Shown here: positions 41,072 through 53,424 of the stretch, piece by piece
Numbering within the stretch: position 1 is the first letter of the stretch
How the letters are laid out: every line of letters starts with the position of its first letter
Origin: Elephas maximus indicus
Lineage: Eukaryota > Chordata > Mammalia > Proboscidea > Elephantidae
Assembly: GCF_024166365.1 (NCBI RefSeq)
Contig: NC_064841.1
Span: 30,868,001 to 30,932,000, forward strand
Reading direction: 5' to 3'
DNA length: 64,000 nucleotides
Made by a program: the position numbers and the translations under genes
The notes under the pieces: model-generated
What the model was told of the DNA's origin: nothing
The model's input: only the letters and a program-made list of their open reading frames with translations
Database searches by the model: none

Positions 41072-43968
41072 TAATAAATGTTGGAGGGGCTGCGGAGAGA
41101 TTGGAACTCTTATACACTGCTGGTGGGAATGTAAAATGGTACAACCACTTTGGAAATCTATCTGGCGTTTTCTTAAAAAGTTAGAAATAGAACTACCATA
41201 CAACCCAGAAATCCCACTCCTCGGAATATACCCTAGAGAAATAAGAGCCTTTACACGAACAGATATATGCATACCCATGTTTATTGCAGCTCTGTTTACA
41301 ATAGCAAAAAGTTGGAAGCAACCAAGCTGTCCATCAATAGATGAATGGTTAAATAAATTATGGTACATTCACATGATGGAATACTACGCATCGATAAAGA
41401 ACAGTGACGAATCTGTGAAACATTTCATAACATGGAGGAACCTGGAAGGCATTATGCTGAGTGAAATTAGTCAGATGCAAAAGGACAAATACTGTATAAG
41501 ACCACTATTATAAGTTCTTGAGAAATAGTATAAACTGAGAAGAACACATTCTTTTCTGGTTACAAGGAGGGGAGGGAGCGAGGGTGGGAGAGGGTTTTTT
41601 ACTGATTAGTTAGTAGATAAGAACTACTTTAGGTGAAGGGAAGGACAATACTCAATACAGGGAAGGTCAGCTCAACTGGACTGGACCAAAAGCAAAGAAG
41701 TTTCTGGGATAAACTGAATGCTTTGAAGGTCTGTGGAGCAAGGGTGGGGGTTTGGGGACTATGGCTTAAGGGGACTTCTAAGTCAATTGTCATAATAAAA
41801 TCTATTAAGAAAACATTCTGCATCCCACTTAGAAGTGTGGTGTCTGGGGTCTTAAATGCTAACAAGCAGCCATCTAAGATGCATCAATTGGTCTCAACCC
41901 ATCTGGATCAAAGGAGAATGAAGAACACCAAGGTCACACGATAACTATGAGCCCAAGAGACAGAAAGAGCCACATGAACTAGAGACTTACATCATCCTGA
42001 GACCAGAAGAACTAGATGGTGCCAGGCCACAACTGATGACTGCCCTGACAGGGAACACAACAGAGAACTCCTGAGGCAGCAGGAGAACAGTGGGATGCAG
42101 ATACCAAATTCTCATAAAAAGACCAGACTTAATGGTCTGACTGAGACTAGAAGAATCCCAGCAGTCATGGTCCCCAAACCTTCTATTGGCCCAGGACAGG
42201 AACCATTCCCGAAGACTACTCATCAGACATGGAAGGGACTGGACAATGGGCTGGAGAGAGATACCGATGAAGAGTGAGCTACTTGTATCAGGTGGACACT
42301 TGAGACTGTGTTGGCATCTCCTGTCTGGAGGGGAGATGGAAGGGTAGAGAGGGTTAGAAACTGGCAAAAGGGTCACGAAAGGAGAGACTGGAAGAAGGGA
42401 GCGGGCTGACTCATTAGGGGGAGAGTAAATGGGAGTATGTAGTAAGGTGTATATAAGCTTACATGTGATAGACTGACTTGATTTGTAAACTTTCACTTAA
42501 AGCACAATAAAAATAATTTTAAAAAAAGGAAATCACCAAATCAATACCATTTACAATAGTACCCAAGAAGATAAAGTACTTAGGAATAAATCTAACCAGG
42601 GACATAAAAAACTTATACAGAGAAAACTACAAAACACTACTGCAAGAAACCAGAACAGACCTACACAAGTGGAAAAACATACCATGCTCATGGATTGGAA
42701 GACTCAACATTGTGAAAATGTCAATACTACTCAAAGCAATCTACAGATACAGTGCCATCTTGATCCAAATTTTAACAGCATTCTTTAACAAGATGGAGAA
42801 ACAAATCACCAACTTTATATGCAAAGGAAGAGACCCTGGATAAGCAAAGCATTACTGAAGAAGAAGAACAAAGTGGGAGGCCTCATATTACCTGATCTTA
42901 GAACTATTATACAGCCACGGTAGTCAAAACAGCCTGGTACTGGTACAACAACAGACACAAAGACCAATGGAACAGAACAGAGAACCCAGATGTAAATCAA
43001 TCTATTTTTATGAGCAGCTGATATTTGACAAAGGGCCAAAGTCCATTAAATGGGGAAAAGACAGTCTTTAACAAATGGTGCTGGCATAACTGGATGTCCT
43101 CCTGTAAAAAAATGAAACAAGATCCATACCTCACACCATACACAAAAACTAACTCAAAATGGATCAAAGACCGAAATATAAACTCTAAAATGATAAAAAT
43201 CATGGAAGAAAACATAGGAACAATGCTAAGGGCTCTAAGACACGGCATAAATAGGATACAAACAATAACTAACAATGTACAAACACCAGAAGAGAAATTT
43301 GATAACTGGAAGCTTCCAAAAATTAAACACTCTTATCAAAAGACTTCACCAAAAGAGTAAAAACAGAACCTAAAGACTGGGAAAAAAATTTTGGCTACAA
43401 CATATCCAACAAAGGTCTAATCTCTAAATTCTACAAAATACTTCAACACCTCAATAACAAAAAGACAAATAATCCGATTAAAAAATGGGCAAAGGATACA
43501 AACAGACACTTCACCAAAGAAGACATTCAGGCAACCAACAGACACGTGAGGAAATGCTCACAATCAATAGCTAGTACAGAAATGTAAATCAAAATTACAA
43601 TGAGACACCATTCACTCTGACAATACTGGCACTAATCAAAAAAACAGAAAATAACAAATGTTGGAGAGGTTGCAGGGAGATTGGAACTCTTATGCACTGC
43701 TGGTTGGAATGTAAAATGGTACAACAACTTTGGAAAATGATATGGAGCTTCCTTAAAAAGCTAGAAATAGAAATATCATACCTTTCAGCAATCCCACTCC
43801 TAGGAATATACCCTAGAGAAATAAGAGCCATCACATGAATAGACATATGCACACCCATGTTCATTGCAGTATTATTCACAATAGCAAAAAGTTGGAAAAA
43901 ACCTAAATGCCCATCAACAGATGAATGGATAGACAAATTATGGTTCATACATACAGTGGAATACTACA

Positions 43969-44464
43969 TGTCATGGATTGAATTGTGTCGCCCAAAGATA
44001 TGTGTCAACTTGGTTAGGCCATGATTCCTGGGATTGTGTGGTGTCCTCCATTTTGTAGCTGTAATTTTATGTTAAAGAGGATTAGGGTGGAATTGTAACA
44101 CCCTTACCCAGGTCATATCACTGATCCAATGTAAAGGGAGTTTCCCTGGCATGTGGCCTGCATCACCTTTTACCTCTCACGAGATAAAACGAAAGGGAAG
44201 CTAGCAGAGAGGGGGGACATCATACCACCAAGAAAGCAGTGCCAGGAGCAGAGCGCTTCCTTTAGACCTGGGGTCCCTTCACAGAGAAGCTCCTAGTCCA
44301 GGGCAAGATTGATGAGAAGGCTGACAGAGAGAGAAAGCCTTCCCTTGGAGCTGATGCCCTGAGTTTGGACTTTTAGCCTATTTACTACAAGGAAATAAAT
44401 TTCTCTTTGTTAAAGCCATCCACTTGTGGTATTTCTGCTATAGCAGCACCAGATAACTAAGACA
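43969..44464 (+). mobile_element. Solo LTR (MaLR-like), exact TSD
   Basis: Starts TGTCATGGATTGAATTGTGT and ends AACTAAGACA, with exact 5-bp CTACA on both sides (43964-43968 and 44465-44469) inside an L1 3' region that reads GGAATACTAC|ACAACAATAAAG without it. Contains an AATAAA-like GGAAATAAATTTC near its 3' end. 496 bp. Confidence 0.93.
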
Positions 44465-46322
44465 CTACACAACAATAAAGAACAATGATAAATCTGCAAA
44501 ATAACTCACAATATGGATATATCCGGAGGGCATTATGCTGAGTGAAATAAGTCAGTCACAAAAGGACAAATATTGTATGAGATCACAATTATAAAAACTC
44601 AAGAAAAGGTTTATACACAGAAAAAAAAATATTTGATGGTTTTTTTTTTTTTAGGGTGGGGAGGGAGGGAGAGGGGAAATCACTAACTAGATAGTAGGCA
44701 AGTGTCGACTTTGATGAAGGGAAAGACAACACACAGTATAGGGGAAGTCAACAGAAACTGAAGAAAGCAAAGGCATAAACATTTCCTAGGCACATCCAAA
44801 CACCTTGAGGGATGAGTTTCTGGGGCTGGGTGCTGGGACCTTAGTTCTGGGGGACATCTAGGTCAACTGACATAACATAGTTTATAAAGAAAATGTACTA
44901 CATTTCACTGTGATCTGTAGTGTCTGGGGTCTTGTGAGCAGCCATCTAAGATACATCTATTTGTCCCATCCTGTCTGCAGCAAATGAGAATGAAGAAAAC
45001 CAAAGACACAAGGAAAATATTAGCCCGAAAACTAAAGGACCATATGAACCAGAGCTTCCACCAGCCTAAGCCCAGAAGAACTGGACAGTGTCCAGGTACC
45101 AACACCAGCTGCTCTGACAAGGATCACAGCAGAGAGTACTGGACAGGAGACAAATGTAGAACAAAATTCAAATTCATGAAAAAAAGACAGACTTACTGGT
45201 CTTCCAGAAACTGGAAAAATCCCTGAGACTATGGCCTCCAGGCAGTGTGCTAAGCCAGAACTGAAACCACTCCCAAAGCCCAATTTTCAGGCAAAGATTA
45301 GACAGGCCTATAAACCAAAGAATAACACATGTGAGGAAGTATCTCTTAGTTCAATCACATATATAAGACCAAATGGGCAACTCCTGCCCAAAAGCAAGAC
45401 AAGAAGACAGGAAAGGACAGGAACTGGATTAATGGACACAGAGAACCCAGGGTGGAGAGGGGTAGTGTGCTGTCACATTGTGAGGATTGCAACCCATGTC
45501 ACAAAACAATATGTGTATAAATTTTTGGATGAAAAATTAAGCTGTAAATTTTCATCTAAAGAACAATAAAATAAAATAAATGAACGAGGGACAGGGACAC
45601 TACTATTTACAAAAATAAAAAGGATTATAAGAAAATGCAACGAATAACTGTATGCTAACAAATCAGATAACCTAGACGAATGCATAAATTTCTATAATTA
45701 CACAGACTACCAAAACAGACTCAAGGAGAAATAGGAAAACTGAACACGCCTATAAGGAGTAAGGAGATTGAATTAATAATCAAAAACATGCAACAACAAC
45801 AAAAAAGGCCAGAACAAGGTGCTTTAATGGTAAATTCTACCAAAGATTTAAAGAATTAATACACAGCCTTCTTAAACTCTTACCATAAATTGAAGAGGGA
45901 GCACTATCTAACTCATTCTATCAGGCCAGCATATATAAAACAGACATATATAGAGCACTTCACCCAAGCACAGCAGAATGCACATTCTTCTCAAGTGTAA
46001 ATGGAACATCCAAGTGTACATGGAACCCTGGTAGCAAAGGCAGACAAAGACACTATAAAAGAAAACTACAGATCAATATCCCTTATGAAAATAGGTGTAA
46101 GAATCCTCAACAAAGAATAGAGAAACAAATTCAGCACCTTATTAAAAGGATCAAAACCGAGTGAGATTTATCCCAGGGATGCAAGGGTGGCTCAACATAT
46201 GAAAATGAATCAATGTAATACAGCACATTAATAGGATGAAGCAGGGGGAAACACATGATCATCTCAATTGTTGCAGAAAAAAACATTTGATAAAATCCAA
46301 AACCCTTTGATGATAAAAACTT

Positions 46323-47422
46323 TTTTTTAAATTTTTATTGTGCTTTAAGTGAAAGTTTACAAACCAAGTCAGTCTCTCATACAAAACCTTATATACACCT
46401 TGCTATATGCTCCTGGAAACCCTGGTGGCTTTAAGTGCTACGACTGCTAACCAAAGGTTTGGTAGTTCAAGTCCACCAGGCGCTCCTTGGAAACTCTGTG
46501 GGGCAGTTCTATCTGTTCTATAGAGTCACTATTCAACTCGACGGCACTGGGGTTTTTTTTGGTATATACTCCTAGTTGCTCTCCCTCTAATGAGACAGCA
46601 CACTCCTTCCCTCCACTCTCTATTTTCATGTCCCTTTGGCCCCTGACCCCCTCTCATCTCCTCTCCAGACAGGAGCCGCCCACACAGTTTCATGTGTCTC
46701 CTTGATCCAAGAAGCTCACTCTTCACCAGTATCATTTTCTATCCCATATTCCAGTCCAATCCCTGTCTGAAGAGTTGGCTTTGGGAATGGTTCCTGTCTT
46801 GGGCTAACAGAAGGTTTAGGGACCATGACCTCCAGGGTCCTCTAGTCTCAGTCAGACCATTAAGTCTGGTCTTTTTACAAGAATTTGGGGTCTGCATCCC
46901 ACTGCTCTCCTGCTCCCTCAGGGGTTCTCTGTTGTGTTCCTTGTCAGGGCAGTCATCGGTTGTAGCCAGGCACCATCTAGTTCTTCTGGTCTCAGGCTGA
47001 TGTAGTCTCTGGCTTATGTGGCCCTTTCTGTCTCTTGGGCTCATCATCACCTTGTGTCTTTGGTGTTCTTCATTCTCCTTTGCTCCAGGTAGGGCTGAGA
47101 CCAACTGATGCATCTTAGATGGCCTCTTGCTAGCGTTTGAGACCCCAGATGCCATTCTCCAAAGTGGGATGCAGAATGTTTTCTTAATAGATTTTATTAT
47201 GCCAATTGACTTAGATGTCCCCTGAAACCATGGTCCCCAAATCCCTGTCCCTGCTATGCTGGCCTTCAAAGCATTCAGTTTATTCAGGAAACTTCTTTGC
47301 TTTTGGTTTAGTCCAGCTGTGCTGACCTCTCCTGTACTGTGTGTTGTTTTTCCCTTCACCTAAAATAGTTCTTATCTACTAATTCGTGAAAGCCCCCTCC
47401 CCCCCCCACTCTAGTAACCATA
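46323..47422 (-). mobile_element. L1 3'-end insertion, 5'-truncated, clear TSD
   Basis: 13-bp ATGATAAAAACTT at 46310-46322 and 47423-47435. T-rich start and TTTTATTGTGCTTTAAG on + show it reads on -. Its 3'UTR matches that of the younger L1 at 41517-42523. It carries its own AfroSINE. Confidence 0.92.
46415..46562 (+). repeat. AfroSINE nested in the L1 3' end
   Basis: Flanks TATATGCTCCT (46404-46414) and TATATACTCCT (46563-46573). This is a third level of nesting: SINE in L1 in older L1. Confidence 0.9.
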
Positions 47423-48641
47423 ATGATAAAAACTTGGAATAAACTAGGAATAGAAGGGAAATTCCTCAACATGATAAAGTCCATACATGGAAAAGCCACT
47501 GCTAACATCATACTCAATGGTGAAAGATTGAAAGCTTTCCGCCTAAGATCACGAACAAAAAGACAGATGCCTGCTTTCACCACTTCTATTTAGCATAGTA
47601 CTGAAAGGTCTAGCCAGAGTAATTAGACAAGAAAAAGAAATAAAAGGCCTCCAAATTGGAAAGAAGTAAAACAATCTCTATTCGAAGATGACATGATCTT
47701 CTATCTAGAAATCCATAAAGAACCCACGAAAAACTCTTAGAACTAATAAATTCAGCAAATTTGCAGGATACAAATCAATACACAAACATCAGTTGCATTT
47801 CTATATGCTAGCAATGAACAACCAAAAAAGAAATTAAGAAAACAATTCCATTAACAGTAGCATAAAAATAACAAAATTCCATTAACAATAGCATAAAAAT
47901 AACAAAATTAATTTAAATGGGTGGCAATATGGAGAATTTCAGCAGAGAAATGGAAACTCTAAAACAAAGCAAAACAAATGGAAATTCTAGAATGGAGCAA
48001 TGTAATATCTGAATTGAAAAATTAATTAAGAGGTCTTATTGTCAGCTTGGACTCAGCATAAGGCAGAATTAGTGAACTTAAGACAGGTCAATAGAATTCA
48101 TCCAGAAAAAAAAAAAAAAAGACAAAATGTCAGAGACCTATGGGTAGATATCAGATGGTGTAATATGCAAGCAACTGGAATGCTAGAAAGAGAGGAGTGT
48201 GAGAATGAAGTACAAGAAATATTCAAAAATAATAGCTGGACATTTAAATTAATTGCATCAAAGTGATTAAATTACCAAATAACAGATCCAGGACTCTCAG
48301 AGAATGACAGCCAGACTAAACAGAGACACACACATACAAGGAAGCTTTTAGGAAGTTTTAGGAAGTTCAAACTGAAGGACTAAAGGATATAGGGGTAACA
48401 GGTCATAATATATGTAAATTACTGTCAAATGTTTCTAAAAAAAATTATATATGTGGAGACAAAAAGTGAGAATGCTAAAGCAAGTGGGGTAATATGTTAA
48501 TAAAAGGAGGATCCGGGTAACCGGTAAATGGATATTTTCTGTACTATTCTTATTCTTGAAACTTTTCAGTGTCAAATTATTTCCAAATGAAAAGTTAAAA
48601 ATCATAATCAAGACCAATAACCCAAATAATCTTGATTAATA

Positions 48642-48783
48642 ATAACCCACTGCCATCGAGTCGATTCCGACTCATAGCGACCCCATAGGACAGAGTAGAA
48701 CTGCCCGTTAGAGTTTCCAAGGAGCACCTGGTGGATTTAAACTGCCGACCTTTTGGTCAGCAGCCGTAGCACTTAACCACTAT
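48642..48783 (-). repeat. AfroSINE
   Basis: From CCATCGAGTCGATTCCGACT to AGCACTTAACCACTATA on -; the CCACCAGGG head is lost. Confidence 0.88.
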
Positions 48784-48784
48784 A

Positions 48785-49236
48785 ATAGTTGGTTTTATTT
48801 TTTAAGTTTGGTAGAATTCACCAGTGAATCCGTCTGGGCCTGGAGTTTTCATTGTGAAAAAGTGTTTAATCACAATTTCAATTTCTCAAACAGATATAGA
48901 ACTATTCATATTTTCTGTATCTTTTTGTGTCCATTTATGTCGTTTTCCGTATCTTTCTGTGTCTGTTCATGTGGAGAGTTACTGTTTTCAATTTTTGTAT
49001 TTCCTCTAATTTTTCAAATTTATTGGCATAAAGTTAATAATGTTCCTTCCTAATTCATTTAAGGTCTGGGATCTGTTATCACCTCCCCCTCTCATTCCTG
49101 ATGTTGGTATTTGTGTTTTTTTTTCCTTGATCAGTTCGATAAGATTTTAGTGATTTTATCAAATTTTTCAAAGACCCAACGATGGCTTTTGTTGATTGTA
49201 TTGTTTGTTTTCTGTTTTATTATTTCTACCATTACA
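48785..49236 (-). repeat. Ancient L1 ORF2 fragment
   Basis: On + it reads GGTAGAATTCACCAGTGAAT, GTCTGGGCCTGGAGTTTTC and TTTCAAAGACCCAACGATGG, the reverse complement of L1 ORF2 RT coding sequence. Confidence 0.65.
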
Positions 49237-49240
49237 CTAG

Positions 49241-49373
49241 TGGCTGGAAGGATGGGCTCAAGCACAGAACGATTTAGAGAGTGCACAGGACCTGGCAGTG
49301 TTTTGTTCTATTGTGTATAGTGTTGCTATGAGTCGGAACCAACTTGATGGCACCTAACAATAACAACAACTAT
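49241..49373 (+). repeat. RTE 3' end fragment
   Basis: GGATGGGCTCAAGCACAGAA leading to GAGTCGGAACCAACTTGATG and ACCTAACAATAACAACAAC matches the 3' end of the RTE at 26454 (reverse orientation there). Confidence 0.8.
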
Positions 49374-49869
49374 TATATTTATTATTTAATTTCGTTATTC
49401 TTTTCTAGCTCTCTTGAGATAATATCTGAGACCAGTTTAAAATCAGCTGAGACTGGTTTTAAACTTTTCTAATACAGGTATTAAAGCCATAATTTTCCCT
49501 TTAAGCACGCTTGATGTTACTGTTCCCAGCAACACACAACAAACAGTGTGTGGTCCAGGCCCTTGCTACTGCAGGCCTAGCCTTAAAGGGACTTCTGGAG
49601 CAGTGTTGCTTTCTGTTATTTAAAGGAAGACGAAGTTTTAGTACTGAGTAACTTATGTATAGAACTAGCCATTTTCAATATTTTTGTCATTAGATTAACC
49701 TAATACTGTTCAGTCCTATAGGATAAAATCTCCAGTTTCCTAAATACAAACTTCAGACAATGCTGAAAGCTCCCCGACAATTCACAGTATATGACTGAGG
49801 AGGAGATAATAAAAATAGCTAACATCCGGAGCACTAACAACATGGCCTAGATTTTACCTAGATTGAGCA

Positions 49870-50110
49870 TTTTATTAGCCTATTTAATCCTCACAGTAAC
49901 CCTTTGAACCAAAACCAAACCCAGTGCCATCCAGTCGATTCCGACTCATAGCGACCCTGTAGGACAGAGTAGAACTGCCCCACAGAGTTCCCAAGGAGCG
50001 CCTGGCGGATTCGAATTGGCGACCCTTTGGTTAATCCTTTGAAGAAGGCACTATTATGATCCTTGTTTTACGGATAAAGAAACTAAAAAGACTCTTAAAA
50101 TATGGTAGGA
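49870..50110 (-). repeat. MIR-like SINE split by an AfroSINE
   Basis: TTTAATCCTCACAGTAACCC before the AfroSINE and GGCACTATTATGATCC ... TTTTACGGATAAAGAAACT after it form one MIR-like element. Confidence 0.55.
49909..50035 (-). repeat. AfroSINE, exact TSD
   Basis: CCTTTGAA at 49901-49908 and 50036-50043. Confidence 0.9.
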
Positions 50111-50323
50111 AGTGGAAACAAAGACAGGAGATTTGACCTAACCTCACCTAGGTTTTTAACGTATTTTTTCATAAGAACCCTGCCTTTTATGAAAATCATT
50201 CTCCTTGGGTCTGAGATTTCAGGTTTGATTTTCTTGTGCCAGCCTTTCCACAGAGTCATCTGGAAGAAATTCATGTGGACTTGCAACTCTCGTTAGCATT
50301 AACACGTGTGCGTCTGGGCTTCT

Positions 50324-50493
50324 AAACCAAAAATACCAACCCCAGTGCTGTTGAATCGATTCCGACTCATAGCGACTCTACAGGACAGAGTAGAACTGCC
50401 CCATAGAGTTTCCAGGAAGCGCCTGGCGCATTTGAACTGCCAACTTTTTGGTTAGCAGCCGTAGCACTTAACCGCTACGCCACCAGGGTTTTC
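50324..50493 (-). repeat. AfroSINE
   Basis: Near-complete - copy ending CTACGCCACCAGGGTTTTC. Confidence 0.92.
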
Positions 50494-50550
50494 AGACACA
50501 TGAAAGAACTTACTTCTCCTGACATTCATCTTGCTCCATAATAAGACCTA

Positions 50551-50710
50551 CTCTGGTAGCATGGTAGTTAAGAACTACGGCTGCTATACCAAAAAGTCGG
50601 CAGTTCCAATCCACCAGGCGCCCCTTGGAAACCGTATGGGGCAGTTCTCCTTGTCCTATAGGGTCGCTATGAGTCGGAATCGACTCGACAGCAACGGGTT
50701 TTTGGTTTTA
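50551..50710 (+). repeat. AfroSINE, near-consensus tail
   Basis: CTACGGCTGCTATACC to GTCGGAATCGACTCGACAGC; facing the copy 57 bp before it, so the two can form an inverted pair. Confidence 0.92.
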
Positions 50711-51018
50711 GTACGTCTGAGGAAACCGTGGTTTGGTTTTTTTGGTTTAAGTACATTTGAATGTGTATGTATATACGTTCTCTCTCCTTCATTACGTATT
50801 CCATGTGTGTCTGGGACCAGTTTGGCAGCCCTCTCAAAGCTATCTATGTACATTGTGCATCCATTAACAAACTTAACAAAAGATTGTAAAGACAGGATTT
50901 GTAACAGCTTTGCCAGTAATTCAACCACAGTAAATAAGAATTGAAAGATTGAATCGTTACTGGCCATTTTTCTAGGAATTGTTATCAGAACTTGGTAAAA
51001 TTAATTATTGTAACCTGA

Positions 51019-51185
51019 TGTTACCGTGGTGCAGTGGTGAAAAGCTTGGCTGATAACTGAAAGATTGGCGGTTTGAATCCACCAGGCGCTCCTTGGAAAC
51101 CCTATGGAGTAGTTCTACTCTGTCCTATAGGGTCGCTATGAGTTAGAATACACTTGACGGCAACAGGTGTTTTTTTTTTTTTTGG
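51019..51185 (+). repeat. AfroSINE
   Basis: TGTTACCGTGG occurs at its start and again at 51186, an 11-bp repeat that overlaps the SINE head; ends in a T-rich tail. Confidence 0.88.
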
Positions 51186-51196
51186 TGTTACCGTGG

Positions 51197-51830
51197 GGTT
51201 TCTAAGTGGAATAACTGTTGCATCTTCATTTCAAGGAGCCAGGGTTTTTTATAGTTTAATAATTAGCCCTTCTTGGCATAATTCTGATGCTTGAGGAAAT
51301 CATTTAGGAACGGATGAATTCTCTCAGGCTTACTTTGAATGTTGATACTTTCGTTTCCAAGTCTGATTATATACAAACTGGAAAAATAAAATTAGGGGCC
51401 TGATGTTAATATGGTGTGTGACTCTCTTTGATTGCATAAATAACTGTTTTTGGCTAAAACAGTATCAATATTTTGCTTAAAGCTTCACCCTGAAAATCTT
51501 TTTCCTCTAACAACATACCAGTGGATCACGGACAAGCTAAAAATAGCCTTAGTTGACCTATGACTGGATAATCATTTAATGGTCATACTGCCCTTTGCTT
51601 TGATAAATACTTCTGGGAAATTTTTTCAAGTCTTGGCTCAGCTGGTATTGAGATGAAGTCTCATACAGACTTCAGTGGAAATCTATAAGCAAGCAAATTA
51701 TATTTTCAGCAAGGGGTAGGGGTAATCTCAAATGCTCAGCTGATAAGGCAGATTCTGGGATACTGAGATCTTTGATATGTTTTCTTTTTAAGAGAAATGT
51801 TACAAGGGGGAAACAAAACCCCATAATCTA
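51197..51830. other. Spacer, nothing recognised
   Basis: Unique DNA between LRRIQ4 and LRRC34. No promoter or coding feature seen. Confidence 0.4.
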
Positions 51831-51836
51831 CTGTAA

Positions 51837-52120
51837 GACAGAAAATGATACTGGTGAGGAGTGAGCTTCTTGAATCAAGTAGACACATGAAACTATGTGT
51901 GCAGCTCCTATCCGGAGGGTAAATGAGAAGGGCGAGGGGGACAGAGGCTGGCTGATTAGACAGGGAAATACAGGGTAGGGAGAAGGAGTGTGCTGTCTCA
52001 TTAAGGGGAGAGCAAGTAGGAGTATACAGCAAGGTGTACATAAGGTTTTGTATGATAGACTGGCTTGATTTGTAAACTTTCACTTAAAGCACAATAAAAA
52101 TTTTTTAAAAGACAAAAAAA
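51837..52120 (+). repeat. L1 3' end, truncated
   Basis: GATACTGGTGAGGAGTGAGC to CTTTCACTTAAAGCACAATA and an A tail; same 3'UTR family as 41517-42523. Confidence 0.88.
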
Positions 52121-53092
52121 AAAAAACACCTGTAATCGGATAATGAGCCTGAAAGTTTTGCGCAGTGAAGACTTCTGCCAAGCTGGACTCCAGTAACCCC
52201 ATTCTTTTGAAAACCTCTAATCAGTCACCTGAAGGGGAAAACAGCGTTAACAAACATCTGAAATTGTTAGCTCTTGTGCTCTTGTGCTGAGTTCTGCGCC
52301 TCCATCGCCACCCAATTATTTATTTGCAACAGCTTATTAGGATTTGTTCCCTTTAAATAGACTCAAAAATGGCATTTTATCCATTTTCAAAAATGTTTCC
52401 ACTCTTTCTCTCTCATGCACACCACCAAACTACAGATCCAGTAATTCATAGACAAAACCATTCTTTTTTAGAATTTAGTCCTATTATCTTGCACAGTGAG
52501 AAAGAAGGTTTGGGCGCTATTCCACTACTAATCGCTTCTATATTCTCATCTCAACAGAAAATATGAATGTAAACTTTTCATACAACTCACTTTTTTTTTA
52601 AATCTATGACCAACACCATGTTTTAATAACAGAATAATAACCTCATGTATGCATACGTGACCACCACCAAAAGTCAGCACTTCTGACACTTGTCAGAAAA
52701 TCCAACCAGGAATTTACTCTGTTCAAGCACTTGCTAGCAACTCAGTTGAGCCATCTGATAGTTGGAAAAAATAGCTAACGGATATGTTAAATATTAATTC
52801 TCCCAGCACCTTTGAGTTCTACCTCCATGTTATCTGAACACAACATATCTAAACCACATTATCTGTGTTTACTGGAGGAATGACTTCCTTAAATTATAAT
52901 TAAATGCCATGCTGATGGCTTTTAAAGTAGTGTCACAACAAAAGAAACAACCATTTGGAAAACATTTCTGAATCCTCTACAAAGCTATCATTAAAGACAT
53001 TGTCTATTAATTTTATAAAGACACACATTCTAAACCTTCCTAGTATAAGGTGCCAGACAAATGTAAACACTGCCTTTTATTGGAAAATGGGG
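52121..53092. other. Spacer, nothing recognised
   Basis: Unique AT-rich DNA. The short + frame at 52369-52566 has no family features. Confidence 0.4.
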
Positions 53093-53266
53093 GCTAAACC
53101 TTTTGCCATGAGTTGATTCTGACTCATAGGGACTCTATAGGACAGAGTAGAACTGGTCCCACAGCGTTTCCTAGGCTGTAATCTTCACCGAAGCAGACTG
53201 CCACATCTTTCTGCCACAAAGTGGTTGGTGGGTTCAAACCACCAACCTTTCAGTTAGCAGCCGAGC
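53093..53266 (-). repeat. AfroSINE, longer subtype
   Basis: Contains GCTGTAATCTTCACCGAAGC, the reverse of the extra module seen at 6990. Confidence 0.9.
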
Positions 53267-53268
53267 AC

Positions 53269-53424
53269 CACCAAAAACCCATTGTTGTCAAGTTGATTCA
53301 TAGCGACCCTACAGGGCAGAGTAGAACTACCCCATAGAGTTTCCAAGGAGTGCCTGGTAGATTTGAACTGCCAACCTTTTGGTTAGCAGCCATAGCTCTT
53401 GACCACTCCACCACCAAGGAACCG
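53269..53424 (-). repeat. AfroSINE, back to back with the previous copy
   Basis: A short-subtype copy on - starting CCCATTGTTGTCAAGTTG; only a few bp separate it from its neighbour. Confidence 0.9.

Larger units (their letters stand above)
37213..42523 (+). mobile_element. Younger L1 with full 5'UTR, internally deleted in ORF2
   Basis: The exact 15-bp TSD AAAAGGAAATCACCA at 37198-37212 and 42524-42538 proves one insertion. Layout: GC-rich 5'UTR with tandem units (37213-38979), ORF1 (38980-40007), ORF2 endonuclease part (about 40460-41071), a direct jump to the 3' region (about 41072), then 3'UTR and a short A-rich tail. The RT domain is missing, so it is 5.3 kb rather than about 7 kb. Confidence 0.93.
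35170..45577 (+). mobile_element. 5'-truncated L1 hosting nested insertions
   Basis: Begins within ORF2 ([33 protein letters not shown]) and ends TTTTCATCTAAAGAACAATA plus an A-rich tail. Candidate flanks AAATGAA at 35163-35169 and 45578-45584 are short. It is broken by an AfroSINE remnant (35396-35440), an LTR (36546-37062), a younger L1 (37213-42523) and another LTR (43969-44464). Its own RT frames carry many stops; [10 protein letters not shown] (RT motif A) is readable at 36230. Confidence 0.78.
45585..48605 (+). repeat. Old L1 ORF2 and 3' end, split by a younger insertion
   Basis: ORF2-like wording on + (AGGATTATAAGAAAATGCAA, GTAATTAGACAAGAAAAAG, CTCTATTCGAAGATGACATG) runs up to 46322 and resumes at 47423; 48480-48605 looks like an ancient L1 3' end. 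Heavily mutated. Confidence 0.65.
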
